The notes below the pieces were generated by a model. That model did no database searches and had not been told where the DNA came from. It worked only from the letters and a program-made list of their open reading frames with translations. The position numbers and the translations under genes are program-made. A stretch of DNA of 64,000 nucleotides from contig NW_020312036.1 of NCBI RefSeq assembly GCF_002999335.1, positions 62,001 through 126,000 of the forward strand, in the 5' to 3' direction. The stretch is from Cyclospora cayetanensis (taxonomy: Eukaryota; Apicomplexa; Conoidasida; Eucoccidiorida; Eimeriidae). Of this stretch, positions 1 through 11,427 are shown in pieces (positions within the stretch are counted from its first letter, which is position 1; each line of letters begins with the position of its first letter).

Positions 1-1
1 G

Positions 2-1345
2 AGGAGCAACAGCCAAGTTGCCTGTTGCTCCTCCTCCTCTTCCTCTGCCGTGCCGTCGGGTGGTTCTGAAGTGTACGTGTGGGGCGCGAACATTGATGGC
101 CAGGTGGGGGTGGGTTCTGGCGTGTCGGTGTCTTTGCCAGCACTCCTCTCTACTCTCCCTCTACGTCCCCATGAGACAGTTTCTGCGCTGTCGGGGGGGG
201 CCCGCCACTCAGCGTGCATCACCTCGGAGGGCAGGGTGTTTTTGTGGGGCAGGGGAGCAGAAGGAGAGGGAGGGGTTCCGTCTGCTGCTGAAGGGCCCAG
301 GGAGATCGTGCTGCCGCTTCAGGAGGGCGACAAGCCGATCTTGGTTTCCTGCGGCAGCGACTTTTCGTTGGTGGTGACTAGAATGGGCTGTCTGTACACT
401 TGGGGTAGAAACACACACGGGCAGTGCGGGCGGCCCTCGTCAGAGGGGCCAGCCGAGCAGCGGGGGGGGGCGCGGGGATCGTCTGCTCCCTTCCCGCTCG
501 AGGGGATCGGCAGTCGGGATGTCTTTGGGGGCCGAGGACGCTCCGTCTCCTCGCTGCCTCCTGGGCAAGTGGGGGGTCAGCTTAGTGGTCGGAAGGTTGT
601 GGGGGCGTCTTGCGGGGATCGCGTGTGCGCGGCAGTGACGGCGGAGGGGGAGGTCTTCGTGTGGGGCGAGGCGCGTGCAGGGGGCCCCCTTGGGGGCAGG
701 TCGGAGGGGGGGGCTGCTGCTCCCCACGGGCCCCGGCTGGTGCCCTTGCCTGCCGAGGGGGGGGCGCCTGCATGCGCGGTTGCAGTGGCTTGTGGGGAGA
801 GCCACTGTGTGGCTTTGAGCGCTAGTGGCCGTGTCTATGCCTGGGGGAGCAATGCTTACGGCCAGCTGGGGTTGGGCGGGGGTGCCCGAACAGTGGAGGG
901 CCCCCATCTGGTGACTGCCCTTAGGGATCACAAGGTTACCGCCATCGCCTGTGGGGCCCTGCACACCCTGTGCCTCACGGAGCAGGGGAGTGTTTTTGTT
1001 TGGGGATACGGGAAGGACGGCCAGTGCGCGGAGCCGTCGCATTTGGACGTGCCCTTGCCCCTTCAGGTTGCAGTCGAGGGCCCCTCCGGAGGGCCCCTAG
1101 TGGGGCCGTGCACACACATCAGCGGGGGGGAAGGCCACAGCCTCGCAGTCTGTAGCGGGGGAAGGCTTTTTGTGTGGGGACGCGGAAGAGAAGGGCAGCT
1201 AGGTCGGGGAGGTCTCATTGAGAGCCCAGCAGCCTCCCGAGACGTGCCTCTAGAGGTGCTTCTCCCGGGAGGGAAGCGTGTGGTTACTGCTGCGTGTGGC
1301 GGGTGTCACACGATCGCAGCAACGTGCGCACCCGCTAGGGCATAG
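2..1345 (+). CDS. RCC1-like seven-bladed beta-propeller protein, 5' end outside window
   Basis: The frame is open from the left edge to a TAG at 1343-1345 with no in-frame ATG near the edge, so the start lies outside the window. Seven copies of the RCC1 signature (aromatic-x-W-G, then a G-Q-x-G-like turn) are visible: YVWGANIDGQVG, FLWGRGAEGEGG, YTWGRNTHGQCG, FVWGEARAGG, YAWGSNAYGQLG, FVWGYGKDGQCA and FVWGRGREGQLG. Seven repeats make one complete propeller, so probably only a short N-terminus is missing. RCC1-family proteins include the chromatin-bound Ran exchange factor and many unrelated adaptors. The repeats alone do not show which this is. Loops are Gly-rich because of G-runs in the DNA. 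No intron is needed within this stretch. Confidence 0.88.
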   Translation, partial: RSNSQVACCSSSSSSAVPSGGSEVYVWGANIDGQVGVGSGVSVSLPALLSTLPLRPHETVSALSGGARHSACITSEGRVFLWGRGAEGEGGVPSAAEGPREIVLPLQEGDKPILVSCGSDFSLVVTRMGCLYTWGRNTHGQCGRPSSEGPAEQRGGARGSSAPFPLEGIGSRDVFGGRGRSVSSLPPGQVGGQLSGRKVVGASCGDRVCAAVTAEGEVFVWGEARAGGPLGGRSEGGAAAPHGPRLVPLPAEGGAPACAVAVACGESHCVALSASGRVYAWGSNAYGQLGLGGGARTVEGPHLVTALRDHKVTAIACGALHTLCLTEQGSVFVWGYGKDGQCAEPSHLDVPLPLQVAVEGPSGGPLVGPCTHISGGEGHSLAVCSGGRLFVWGRGREGQLGRGGLIESPAASRDVPLEVLLPGGKRVVTAACGGCHTIAATCAPARA

Positions 1346-2602
1346 ACCGCGCGCCGTGTCTCCGCTCGTGCAGCGACTCCGTAGAGGAAATAAACCCCTG
1401 TGACGGGGAAGTGGCGAGCGATGATAGAAAGTGTGTGGCTGTGCACAGGCGCCTCGCACTCTTCTTGCTGCTGTGTTTTATTAGAAACCGAAACAAAAGC
1501 GGAGCCATGTGACCCTCAAAAGCACACTCGAGAGACGGACTCTGATATGTATATATATACATGTATATATCTATATACGTATACATATATACACAATTAA
1601 AAAAGACGCCACCGCACACATCCTTTTTAGCATCGATACAGAGAGGAGGGCCCCTCACCATCCATGAGCACAAGGGTTTCGAAGACCCCTGCTCCTTGTG
1701 CTGACACATCGAGAGGCCCCAGCACTTTGTAGAGTCCAGGCAGGGGGCCCCTTGAAGCAGAGAGTTCGAGCAACCAGTGCAGGCCGGAGTTCTATGTATG
1801 TAGAAAGTATCCTCTGTCCCTCGAGGATTGTCCCCTCCGCCTGACGGGGTCCAGCCCCCTGCCACTCCGGCTGTCGCTCGCTGCACCCCGTAGCTGAGCA
1901 CCTAAAGGCCTTTTAAGGGAGTCTTTGTGCGGAAAGGAGAGGTGGGGCCAACAGTGCCTTTAAAGAATTGGCCCCCTTGACGAAACGGGCAGTTCGCAAG
2001 CAAGCTACGGAAGGGGGGCGTGTCACGCCAATACATGGTAAGGAGCAAAGGGGGTCGGCACTGCAGTGGGTGGGAGTGCAGGAGGCAGCGGCAATCGATC
2101 TACGGCTACGGAATCCAAGAAAGCTCAGGGACCGACCCCACGGGAGGGCAGGAGGAAAGAGCGAGGGAGGGGCAGTGGGATGGAGAGCGCCCGGAAGTAG
2201 GAGCCAAAGCAAACGCCCTAGGGCAAAGTTTCTGGGGACTGCGTTGTTTGGGGTGTATGTACACCTTCCCTACTCCGTACTCATACCCCTAAACCCCGCG
2301 TGCCAGCAGCGAAAGGCCACATGGCCCGTCATTCCCCCGCGACCCCACCAGGTAGCAAAAGCGGAGAGCCGCTCGGCAACAGCAGCAGCAGCAGCAGACG
2401 TCGCTTCAGCTGGCTCTACAGGAAGTAGTACACCGCAGAAAGGCCACCAGCAGTTGCAGCACCAGCGGTGCAACACAGACGCTCCCCATCAGAGCTGCAG
2501 CAGCAACGGCAGCAAATCCCCCAACTTCAACCCCGTGGTCCCCCCTCTTCCTCCCCCTCTCCCCTGCTTTCCCCCCTCAGCACCCTCGATCCTCACCAGC
2601 CA
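1346..2602. other. intergenic, convergent 3' ends of RCC1-like and PDI-like genes
   Basis: This is the space between two convergent genes. It contains a short TATATG/TATACA microsatellite at about 1547-1594, GGGCCC-rich patches (about 1742-1751) and pyrimidine-rich sequence near 2540-2580. An open frame at about 1968-2714 on the plus strand has no ATG start and no recognisable product, and it overlaps the end of the PDI-like gene. Both 3' UTRs probably lie here. I see no RNA gene. Confidence 0.5.
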
Positions 2603-4492
2603 TCACAACTCCTCTAGAGCCGAGGCAGGCCCTTTGCCGCCATTGCTGCCTCCCAAGTCTTTCGCCATCAGTGCAAGGGGATCGAAAGAAGGGATGCCCC
2701 GAACCCTGGAATGAAGCCACTGAAGCATATCGGCTGTAGTCCGATCCCCTATATAAAGCAGCGGCTCCTGCTCCCCCGTTCTGTACAAGTAAAGCGTGGG
2801 ATATCCGCTTATCGCAACGCCGTCTACCTCATTCCGAGTGGCGTCGATGCGCGCGATGATGAGGCCCGGCACATCGGCCACACGCGCCGCCAGCTCCTTG
2901 TACGCGGGCTCCATCTTGCGGCAGAAGCCACACCACGGAGCATAGAACTCTACGAGAACGTTCGCCTCCTGTCGCACATCTGAAGCAAAGGTAGATGCGA
3001 CAAGCGTTCGAACACGGCCCTTCGGTTCTGGCACCTCCGGGGGGGCTTCCGAGCGGAAGTACGGCGCAAGCTGGTGTGTGAGCACCGCCTTTATGAAGCC
3101 ATCAAGAGCACGAGAGAAGGCCTCTTGGCTGCCGCTGCTCTTGTCCGATCCTGGCGCAGGGAACGGCAAAGAGGGAGACGGTTTGTACTTCTGTGTGGGG
3201 TGGTGAGGCCCCTCCGACTTCGGACTCACGTACAAAAGGCGCACTTGCGGAAGGGACTCCTCCTCGATTCCTAGGAGGCTAAGAAGTTGCTTCTCGAAGC
3301 GCGTTGTGTTCCCGGATACGGCAGCGACAACGTTTGCTCTATGAGCCTCTGCCTGAGCGCGAAAGGCAGCAAGAAGGGGGTCCTTAGGTCTGGAGGCCGT
3401 TGCCTGCTTGAGCAGAACCCCGTGCTCCTGGCTGTCCAGCAGGAGCAGGAGCTTCGGCCTTAGATCCTTGAAGAAGGTGTTTCCAATCGTTTCCATGTCG
3501 AAGAGGGAGACAACTGGGAATAGCCACTGCCGTACAAACAAACGGAGCTCGTTGACTTCTCCCACAGAACCCCTGTAGATGTGGGCCGCTGTCTCATCCT
3601 TGTGAGGCACGAAGACTACAACAAACGGAGGAACGAGTTCTTTCAACGCTGCCTTCCCGCGGCGCTCAGCTGCAGGCAGTCCAGGCAGCACGTGCGCATC
3701 GATCAGATGCTTGATGACGTCTGGATTGGCGGTGTCTCCAAAGAATACTTCTTCGCCAAACGCTCGTGCCACCGACTGGAAGCCCCCCTTGTTGTAATCC
3801 GGAGGAAAGGCAGCCACCACTACAACGTGGCCGTCCTCCCCCTCGCCGCGTCTGCTGCTGTTAATGAGCTCATCTAGATGAGCAGTCGACACGAGCTGCT
3901 TGTCTCGATCCACCCTAAGGTCTACCCAATGAACAAGGTTCGTCCTCTCACGGCGGCCCTCGTAGAGCTGTGCCACCCCGTCTATGTAGAGCCTAATCGT
4001 CGGATAGGCCTGGATAAACTCGTTGTTGCACGTATCTTCATGCTCCGTGCAATCGATCTTCGCAGCAATCACCGGAGGCTCATGGTGAGACAGGAGCTTC
4101 GCTGCGGCGTCCAGCTCTGCGAAAGCAGCGCGGGACCAGTAACACCACGGGGCATAGTACATGACGAGCACGAGGGAGTGCGCAGCCATGAATCCGTCAT
4201 AAGAGTCGCCAGACAAAGCAACGGCGCCAGAATCCATTGCGAACTTCTGATCAGCAGCGGCTCGCTCCTTCTGAGCCTCCGTGTAGACACGACGCTCACT
4301 GCGCAGTCCTTCTTCTTCAGCAGCCTCTGGTAGGGAGGCGGCTGCGGAAATTGCAGGAGCAAGGCAAGACAGGGAAACCACAAGCAACAAAACTTGCGAA
4401 AGGCGTCGAAGAACACTCGGGAAAAGGAAAGCTTTTGCAGGGGCCCGTGAGGGCCCCGTGGTTCCCAGAACGGGTGACGGGGGGCAGGCCAT
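2603..4492 (-). CDS. protein disulfide isomerase-like thioredoxin-fold protein
   Basis: This is a single-exon gene of 629 codons from the first ATG (4492). The frame is open further upstream but without an ATG. A basic segment then a hydrophobic stretch (about residues 27-50, with LLLVVSLSCLAPAIS) is a signal peptide or anchor. An N-terminal thioredoxin domain has YAPWCYWS at about residues 113-120 and the cis-Pro motif AYPTIRLY. A degenerate middle thioredoxin-like region follows. The C-terminal domain has FYAPWCGFC at about 516-524 and cis-Pro GYPTLYLY. The second site keeps both redox cysteines (CGFC). In the first site the second cysteine is Ser (CYWS), so it can form mixed disulfides but not cycle like CGHC. 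The protein ends in ALEEL, only loosely like an ER-retrieval signal. It probably works in ER oxidative folding. Other thioredoxin-domain membrane proteins are possible. Confidence 0.85.
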   Translation of the reverse strand: MACPPSPVLGTTGPSRAPAKAFLFPSVLRRLSQVLLLVVSLSCLAPAISAAASLPEAAEEEGLRSERRVYTEAQKERAAADQKFAMDSGAVALSGDSYDGFMAAHSLVLVMYYAPWCYWSRAAFAELDAAAKLLSHHEPPVIAAKIDCTEHEDTCNNEFIQAYPTIRLYIDGVAQLYEGRRERTNLVHWVDLRVDRDKQLVSTAHLDELINSSRRGEGEDGHVVVVAAFPPDYNKGGFQSVARAFGEEVFFGDTANPDVIKHLIDAHVLPGLPAAERRGKAALKELVPPFVVVFVPHKDETAAHIYRGSVGEVNELRLFVRQWLFPVVSLFDMETIGNTFFKDLRPKLLLLLDSQEHGVLLKQATASRPKDPLLAAFRAQAEAHRANVVAAVSGNTTRFEKQLLSLLGIEEESLPQVRLLYVSPKSEGPHHPTQKYKPSPSLPFPAPGSDKSSGSQEAFSRALDGFIKAVLTHQLAPYFRSEAPPEVPEPKGRVRTLVASTFASDVRQEANVLVEFYAPWCGFCRKMEPAYKELAARVADVPGLIIARIDATRNEVDGVAISGYPTLYLYRTGEQEPLLYIGDRTTADMLQWLHSRVRGIPSFDPLALMAKDLGGSNGGKGPASALEEL

Positions 4493-7400
4493 ATTGGTAG
4501 AGGAGTCAAAACGCGAAGAAACTGAGCGAGCGAGCACAGTAGATGGAGCAGCTCTAGAGGCTCGCGGCGAAGGCAGAGAGACGAAAGCAGTTGCAGGACC
4601 GTTGATAGCACGTGGGTTGCCCACAGCAGACGAGGAGCCTCTATGTCCGCAACGCCGCCACAGCCGTCACTCAGATAGCACAAGAAGACAGAAAAGCCAA
4701 AGGGAGTAAGAGAGGCAAGTACAGACAAATCCAAGGAGTGTTCCGACCGACCCAGAAATGCGGTCTGGAGAAGAGAGGTTGAGAAGGAAGAAGAGGAAGA
4801 GAAGAGGGCGCTGAAGGTGCCCGCGCCACTAAAATGCACGCAGGACAAATCGAAAAGCACGTAGTGGCTATTTTCTAAATACTGAAAAGTACATAAAAAC
4901 AAAATATCATGAAATCGTTCATGAAGGGAGAGGACACCCGCCGGCGACACAGAGTCACACACATAACACTACATGCACCTCAGCCCATAAAAGCAGCGAA
5001 TGGAGACATAATCCAAATTATTTCGACACTTCCCTCTCGATTAAGAACAAAAAGATTTTATGCTAGCAGAATTCTATAGGACTGAAACGCTAGAATATTC
5101 GAAGGATTTGTCTCTATGCTTTTCCTGAACTTCTACAGCAGTCTCGCGGGGCCCTTAGGGGGCCCTGGCCGGTAACTTGAATAGGGCCATCTGCTCTTCC
5201 GCCGAATCAAGGAGACTGCTGTGTCGTACTCTCCCTCACATGCTAGTCTCTGCGGTTGTTGCTTGAGAAGATGATTTGCTTTACGCCTACGTGTTAGCTC
5301 GCAAAACTTATGCCGGCCTGCTCACGCAGGGGCTGCCCCTGATCCTTCTCCGGCCTCCCCCTTGTCCCATGCAGATGCCACGATCACCTATGCTTAGCAG
5401 GTCTGGCAAAAAGAATGCCCATATGTAGCCTGTGTTCTGCAGGCCAGAGCTCCCGGCGTCCTCTTCTTGGGGGGCTCTTGCAGGTACAGGTCTGGCGGCT
5501 CCGCAACGTCTGGTCAGGCCGCGGGGGGAAGCCGAAGTAATATGCACTTTTTGCTGTGCATTTCGGGCAGCACTTTTCCTGACTGTTCATAGAGTGTGTT
5601 GGTCGCTCGAACTGCTCTCCCCTCCGCGACCCTCTAAAAGCTGCTTTGCAATAAATGGGGACTTGGTTTGAGGCGAAACTCAGTGTAGTGGGTATTCAAA
5701 AAGTCTGCAGGACAGCTGGCCAATCAATGTGTGAAGACGGGAGCATGTTTCTTCTTTCTGTTCACGCGCTATAGAAGAAGAAGCAAGCGTATGCTGGGTA
5801 TTGGGGTCTAGCAGGCTACACTACACTTAGGCGCCTTCGAATACTGTTGTTCAGTAACAATTACCTATGAATTGACGGCTTGGTATGGCTTTTCGTTCGT
5901 ATTATTTCGTGCGGAGCAATTTGGTGGCTCGGGACGTCAATAATCGATTCTATGTCCGCGCCAATCGTAATGGGTAACTAGCTGGGAATGCTCGTAATGT
6001 TTTAAGGGCGCACTCTAGCTGTCGTTTTTCACCAATGTCGAAACCCTGAGGAGCGAGGCCGGGGAAAAGGAGGAAATCTATTGAAAGCACACGGAGTTTG
6101 TATTGAGGCTGGTTCTAACGGTCTACCTGCAACGACCACAGATAAAGCGTTACCCAGTATTGAAATGTAGAAGTGCGATCTTTTCTGCATCTCGTTTATG
6201 ACAAGGCTAAAGGTGTAGTCTTGTGCTATCGGCTTGCAACTGATGCAATTGGTAGCCTCTATCAGGCTTGGCTAAGATCATGGCACAGATGTATACCTAA
6301 TGGTACCCTGCAAGCCCATTCATGTGCTGAAGGCGCTTTCTCACTACCTTCTGCTTTCTGCATATGTGCTGAGGACCTCCACTATGCTTTTTCAGCCGTT
6401 CATGTTGTGGATCCAGTCCAAAATTCCCTTCGTGCACGCTGCTGTAAGCCAGGATGGTCTTTGCTACGGATATCAGTCGCAAGAGTCTTAGCGAGGTTGA
6501 GTGACAGTACTATACAGTCAAAAAGGCATTCTTGGAGAGCCCAGCCTGCATTATCTGCTTTCTCCAGCCGTGTTGGCATCTGAAGGAGAGGGAGGTTTTG
6601 ATGCTTTGGCTATTTACAGAACATGCTTGGGTTTAACATAGGAGCTCGCAATATCTACAATATCATTCGAGCATTCTCGCTGGCGGATACACTAGAAATG
6701 ACCAGCACGGCACAGAAGCCTTGTCCAGCTATCGCAGCACCATGTGCGTGATTGGACACACGGCGCATACCTCTTGTGCAAAAACCCTTCAACTGGCCTG
6801 TCTGGCGGCCAATGTTGCTTACTCAGTACTCTTAAAAGCGCTGTGCTCTCTTTTTGTCTTGAGCTCTTGTGTCGTAGTGCTTTATCTGACAGGTTTATCA
6901 ACTGCCTGAAGAGCACCCACATCTTTTCGCTGTCTCTTCCCTCGCTGCCTTTTCCGAGCCAAGGCACTCCGCTGCCTTCTGCAAGAGGGCAGCAAGCACG
7001 GTATTCCACAACCAACAGAGAATCAATGGATAGTCTTCAGCTGCCTGGCATCAAGAAGTCAATCCTCCGTGGATATTTGCATCAAGCGAGACTGCTGTTG
7101 GCGTGAAGCCCCTTATAGCGTCTTCAGAATGCCAGGGGCTGTAGGAGGGCTACAACGATACCCCTACAAAACTGTGGCTGCTTGCAGCTACTTGGACGAG
7201 CAGTGCTCAGACAGCACTGCCCAAATGGCAGATGAGCCTCGACAGTTCAGGATGCACAAGGTGTAGCTAGTTACAAGGCCTCTCTAGCTCAGTTCGTGCA
7301 TTGCTTGCTGTCTTTATTCATGGTGAGGTATACAGGCCAGCACACACGGCAAGACTAAGGGTAGTCTTGGGGTTACAAAGACGGTTACCAAGCTGGCCAA

Positions 7401-8578
7401 TGCGTCGCCTTGTTCAAAAAGCGCCTCGTTCCCTAAGCAATATTGCTATTTGGACTTGCAAGTTGAACTTGCGATGCACGAACAGCGAGTAGGAATAGGA
7501 CTTCGGCTTTGCATCTAGCCTTCGATCCTTCCTTGGTAGACTGACGAAAGGTTTCTTATGTGGACTGCATCTCCGCGCCAAAAATTTTCTTTGTTTGCCT
7601 TCAGAGAGAGCCGTCTCACTGTGGGTTGTAGCTGCTCGGACTCTAGGGGTGTATATATGACCAATAGGCAACCAAGTGACTTGCTGAGGCGGACTCCAAC
7701 TGACCACGTGAATGATGTAGCTAGCCAGTCGCATCAGGGGTCTGCAGACTACAGCTTGCCCTGCATATTTTAGGAAGCAAACAACAATTGTTCCCCGCTG
7801 TGTGTTAGCTTGAGGCTCTCTAGAGGCATTGGGAAACCCTGCAAGGGCTAAGGGGGACTGTCCACATTTGGTAGCCAAGTGGAGCCACGTACGAGCCGTC
7901 CGCTAGCTGCCTGTACAGCCACAAAAAAACTGCTTACTAGCAGTAAAAAAGCCACAGACGCAGCAGCAACTCGCTGTCCCTGTCTTCTCCTAAACCCATT
8001 CCCGGCTGCGTGTGGCGCAACCTGAAAGAAAAGTGGCCGCTTGAGGTGCTTTTCGCATTGCGAATAGAATTTCACACCGCTACTGCAGTTGCCCATACAC
8101 GCAGGCGAATGACCGCCAAGTAGGCCAGATGCGTAGATGTCTCAGATCAGGTTGTGCGTGAATAGCCACGAAGGCCGTTGTAGGCATACGCATCGGCGTA
8201 CGGTGACTCTTCAAGTTCCCCGCTGCAGGGGCCGAAAAGGGGAAATTCTACGGCTGGCTTTTTGATTCCCAGCGTGGCACATCTAGCTGGCAACAAAAGT
8301 GCACAAAAACGCACGAGAGCTCTACAAGACTCTCAGCCGCACCTGACTGCGTAAGAGCAGGTAGAAAAGAGGGGCTCCTCCGGTGTCTCCGGTGGCCTCT
8401 CACGAAGGGGCGAGTACAGCCTCAAACGGATGTGTGAGTTCACTTTGATTTAGTTGAGGTGCGATGGTAAAAAGGAGAAGAGAAGGGCAGTAACAGGACG
8501 AGGCAACGCAGTTTTCTGCCCAGTGCTGTGCACTGGAGGGAGGCTCGAAGTGCAGACCACCTAACGTTGTTTGCACCC
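4493..8578. other. gene-poor region between divergent/unknown units
   Basis: I recognise no gene here. The part next to 4493 is probably the PDI-like 5' UTR and promoter. The region is less G+C-rich than the genes, lacks CAG runs, and only short frames are open. Two are worth recording. One (minus, 7848-8096) begins MGNCSS, which fits an N-myristoylation plus palmitoylation signal, and contains a hydrophobic run; it could be a first exon or chance. The other (plus, about 6173-6583) is longer but has no family resemblance. A GGGCCC-rich inverted patch lies at about 5149-5165. Confidence 0.45.
7848..8096 (-). CDS. possible small protein or first exon with MGNCSS N-terminus
   Basis: An 82-codon frame starts with an ATG. 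It begins MGNCSSG, the pattern used for N-myristoylation at Gly2 with palmitoylation at Cys4, a common dual acylation signal in apicomplexans. After a basic stretch there is a hydrophobic run (AAASVAFLLLVSSFFVAVQA) that could be a membrane segment. Dual acylation and a transmembrane helix together are unusual, and the frame is short with no recognised domain. A chance frame is quite possible. Confidence 0.18.
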   Translation of the reverse strand: MGNCSSGVKFYSQCEKHLKRPLFFQVAPHAAGNGFRRRQGQRVAAASVAFLLLVSSFFVAVQAASGRLVRGSTWLPNVDSPP

Positions 8579-11427
8579 TCATGAGCGCCTCTTCCGGTTA
8601 CGATGCTTCCGTTTTGAGGAACTCGGTCTCGCCAAAGTTTTATGCTGCGGGTTTTGCGGATGCGGATTTTGCCTTTGCTGCGACCCCTGCTGCTGCACTT
8701 GGGTGTTGTTTATATCGGCATCCTGGAAGGCAACGGAAGACATCAGTAGCATGGAGCCCTCAAGGAGAAGAGGGGGCCGCCCATTGGAATCTACGGGGCC
8801 CTGTACAGGCACCGTTGCCTGCCGTTGCTCCTGCTGAGGTCGCTGGCGCTGGACGAGAGGGGTTCCTTTCACAATGAGGGGAGCTGGAGGCGCCATTTGC
8901 ACGTTCTCTGTGGAGGAGGCCGCCGACGTGTCCGCCTCATACGGCATTTCCTCACAGCTGCTACCGCAGCCCTTCGGGCAGGGGATGTCTAGAGAGCTGT
9001 CGGAGTCAATGAATCTCCACATTGCATGCTTCTTCTGAGTCACCGGGAGGCCCCTCTGTCCGCAAGTGGAGGGTCTACCTGGGTTGCTCTCAGCAGCTTG
9101 GGTTCGCTCCACACCAGAGGATGGTGCTCCCATCGTTTTGCGAGTGGTTTTTGCATAAAATAATTCCCAGAAGATCTCGGGGCTCAGGTCACTCTGAGGT
9201 GCTGCAGAAGCAGGCCGGCGAGCCGGAACACTTGCTGCTGCAGGTTGAGGCTGAGGCACTCCAGTTGCTGCTATGTGGGTTGCCGGTTGGAGCGCGGAGA
9301 GTGTGCGTGGGCCCTCTGCAGTAGGGTTGTCTGGTCTCCTGGCCCTGGGCATCGGTGAGGTGCAGCGAAGAGCTGACGTGTTAGAGCTAGTGGCAGCTGT
9401 CTCTTGCTGCGGCTGCTGCGGATCCTGCTGTTGCGGCAGGATGTGCATTGCACAAAAAGCCGGTGTTTTTTCTGCCTTAGTCTGGGCACTCTCCCTGGGA
9501 ACTCGCCGTCCCCTACGTTGCTTTCCTGTGGTAAGGTTCCTTGGGCTTTGGAGCTCAATATCCTGGAAATCGTTGGGGGCCTCATCCAGCCAATCTGCGC
9601 TGCTGCTGCCGCTGCTGCAGCTGCTGCTGCTCCCAGGGGCTGTCTGTTTGAACTGTTGCTGCGCGGCCTCTCGCCGCCTCAGACTTGCAGGCGACGGAGA
9701 AGCGTCCGCAGCTAGGAGTCGCTCACTGATGGGCTTCCCATGTTCCTGGGTGGGGATGTTTGCAGGGGCTTGTGACCCCTTTTTTTTGCCACTGAGCTGC
9801 ACTTCTGCAGGGTCTTTAGTGTCCTGCTTGCTAGTGATCTGATCCTTCACACCGACATCCTTCTGTGAAGGGCTTCTGCCGAAGAGCAGCGAGAGGTGTA
9901 GAGACTGACTGTCCCCTGCTCCGTCTGGGAGGTCTGTAAGAGATCCAATGCGCTCAAGGAGACTAAGGTGAAGATTTTCGCTGGCCTCCTCCTGCTGCGC
10001 CAGCTGCTCACTGATGGATTTGGGAACTCTACTGACGCCTGTCTTCTTCTTTCCTTTGGCGGACTTGGCACGCCCAGGGGCTGTCCCTCTAGAGGGCCCC
10101 TTGCCTGCTGGCGGCTTCTGCGTAGGAGGGGCCTCTTTCAGGGAAGAAAGATTGTGTAGCATGGACAGATGCAGCGTCTCATGATCCTCTCCACTTCCCA
10201 GACGCTCCAGAAGGCTGGGGGGAACTGCCCCGCCACTGCCTGTGTCCCGCAGCAAGAGGGCTTCCTTGATCTCCTGTGGCTCGGTTGAGGCCAGACGCTG
10301 CAACAGGTCCAGCCGCTGCAGAGTCTTCTCTCGCTGTTGTGGATCTTCCTGCTGTTGCGGCTGCCTCTGCTCCTTCTGGTGACCCTCCATATCCTTTGCG
10401 AAATCGAGGGAGAGGAGGCGAAGAAGCTCCAAGAGAAAGCCGTCGAAGCTTTGCGAACTTCCCGAAGAAACAGACGGCTGTCCCATCACCTGCCGCAATG
10501 CGCACACACACGATTCCAAAACAATAGGCTCAATACGGCGGAGTAGAAAAACCTGCACCCTAGAGTCAAAAAGCTGCAGTCTAAGTACTAGCCACATGGC
10601 AGGTCGTCAGGAGTCTCTGGAATTTCCTGTGCATATGCATGAGGAGTATCTGCCCAGGAAACTTTAGTCCAACCTGCTGGTCTGCAAAGGTGGTGGAACC
10701 AGAAAAGTCTTCCTGGACGGAGAGGTCGAGAAGAGCATCCGTCGCTTTTGCTGGCACAGCGAGCAAGTGCACATAGTGCGTTCGAAAGATCATTCAGCGG
10801 AACCTGCCCCAGAGGACGGGATGTTGAAAGGACACTTCCTGTTTAGGACGTATAACACGCTGTGTTTGTACTTTCTGTAGCGTGCATGAGCGCATTTTGT
10901 TGTTTCTAGTGCTGCAAAGGTGAAAGGTATATCCATACCTGCAGCGGTAGCGAGGGCGACTGCGTCCTCGAAATTCTTATATGCTTTTCTCTCGAGCTCA
11001 ATGAGGGCACTGATGGCTCTCTCCCTAAGGTATTGTGGGTAGTTCGCCTCTTGTGGCTTTATCTGCAAAAAAAACGAGAGCAAAGCAACGCGTTCCGTTA
11101 GATTGTTTGTTACCCTCATACCAGCGCTTGTCTCTCCGGCGGGGGTGCCATGGAAGGGCCCCAAGCACATTGAAGGAGGGGAAGCAAGGCGAATCTGACC
11201 TCCCGTGCAAGGATCACATCACGACTGGACATGTGGCCATCGGGAACGTTGGAAATGGTCCTCTCGAACCGTTTTATGCCGTGGATGTGCCCTGTATTTT
11301 CTTCATTTGAAGGCTGTAAGTTGACAAGTCCCGTGCTGTTGGTGTTGCTGACGCTGCTGCTGGTACGGCTGTGCTCATTGCAGTTAGCGCTGTTGTGGGC
11401 ACAGGACCTCCTGCTTCGCCGTGCCAT
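8579..11427 (-). CDS. four-exon coding gene, unknown function, basic C-terminus
   Basis: Four exons join with consistent phase: 11427-11200 (ATG), 11062-10939, 10750-10674 and 10552-8579. The introns are 137, 188 and 121 nt with GT-AG ends, giving about 800 residues. The junction reads VILARE then IKPQEANYP. The N-terminal third is predicted helical (RERAISALIELERKAYKNFE, then KATDALLDLS, then FLLRRIEPIVLES). A long low-complexity part rich in Gln, Ser and Pro follows. Between about residues 255 and 370 a short Leu-rich motif recurs: SLLERLGS, LHLSMLHNLSSL, LHLSLLERIGSL, LHLSLLFG. The C-terminus is strongly basic (KRKHRNRKRRS), suggesting a nuclear or nucleolar signal. I do not recognise the family. 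A related motif (IxERLLxAxAxPxxASL) appears in the protein encoded at 37067. Confidence 0.7.

Noticed and set aside
1968..2714. 248-codon plus-strand frame
   Set aside because: It starts without ATG, has no motif, overlaps the 3' end of the well-supported PDI-like gene and is low in complexity.
10581..10793. Reading exon 3 of the 8579-11427 gene as a helical-repeat (RAP/HPR-like) segment (LNDLSNALCALARC)
   Set aside because: That frame cannot be joined to the last exon without a stop or phase break. The alternative acceptor at 10751 closes in phase on both sides.
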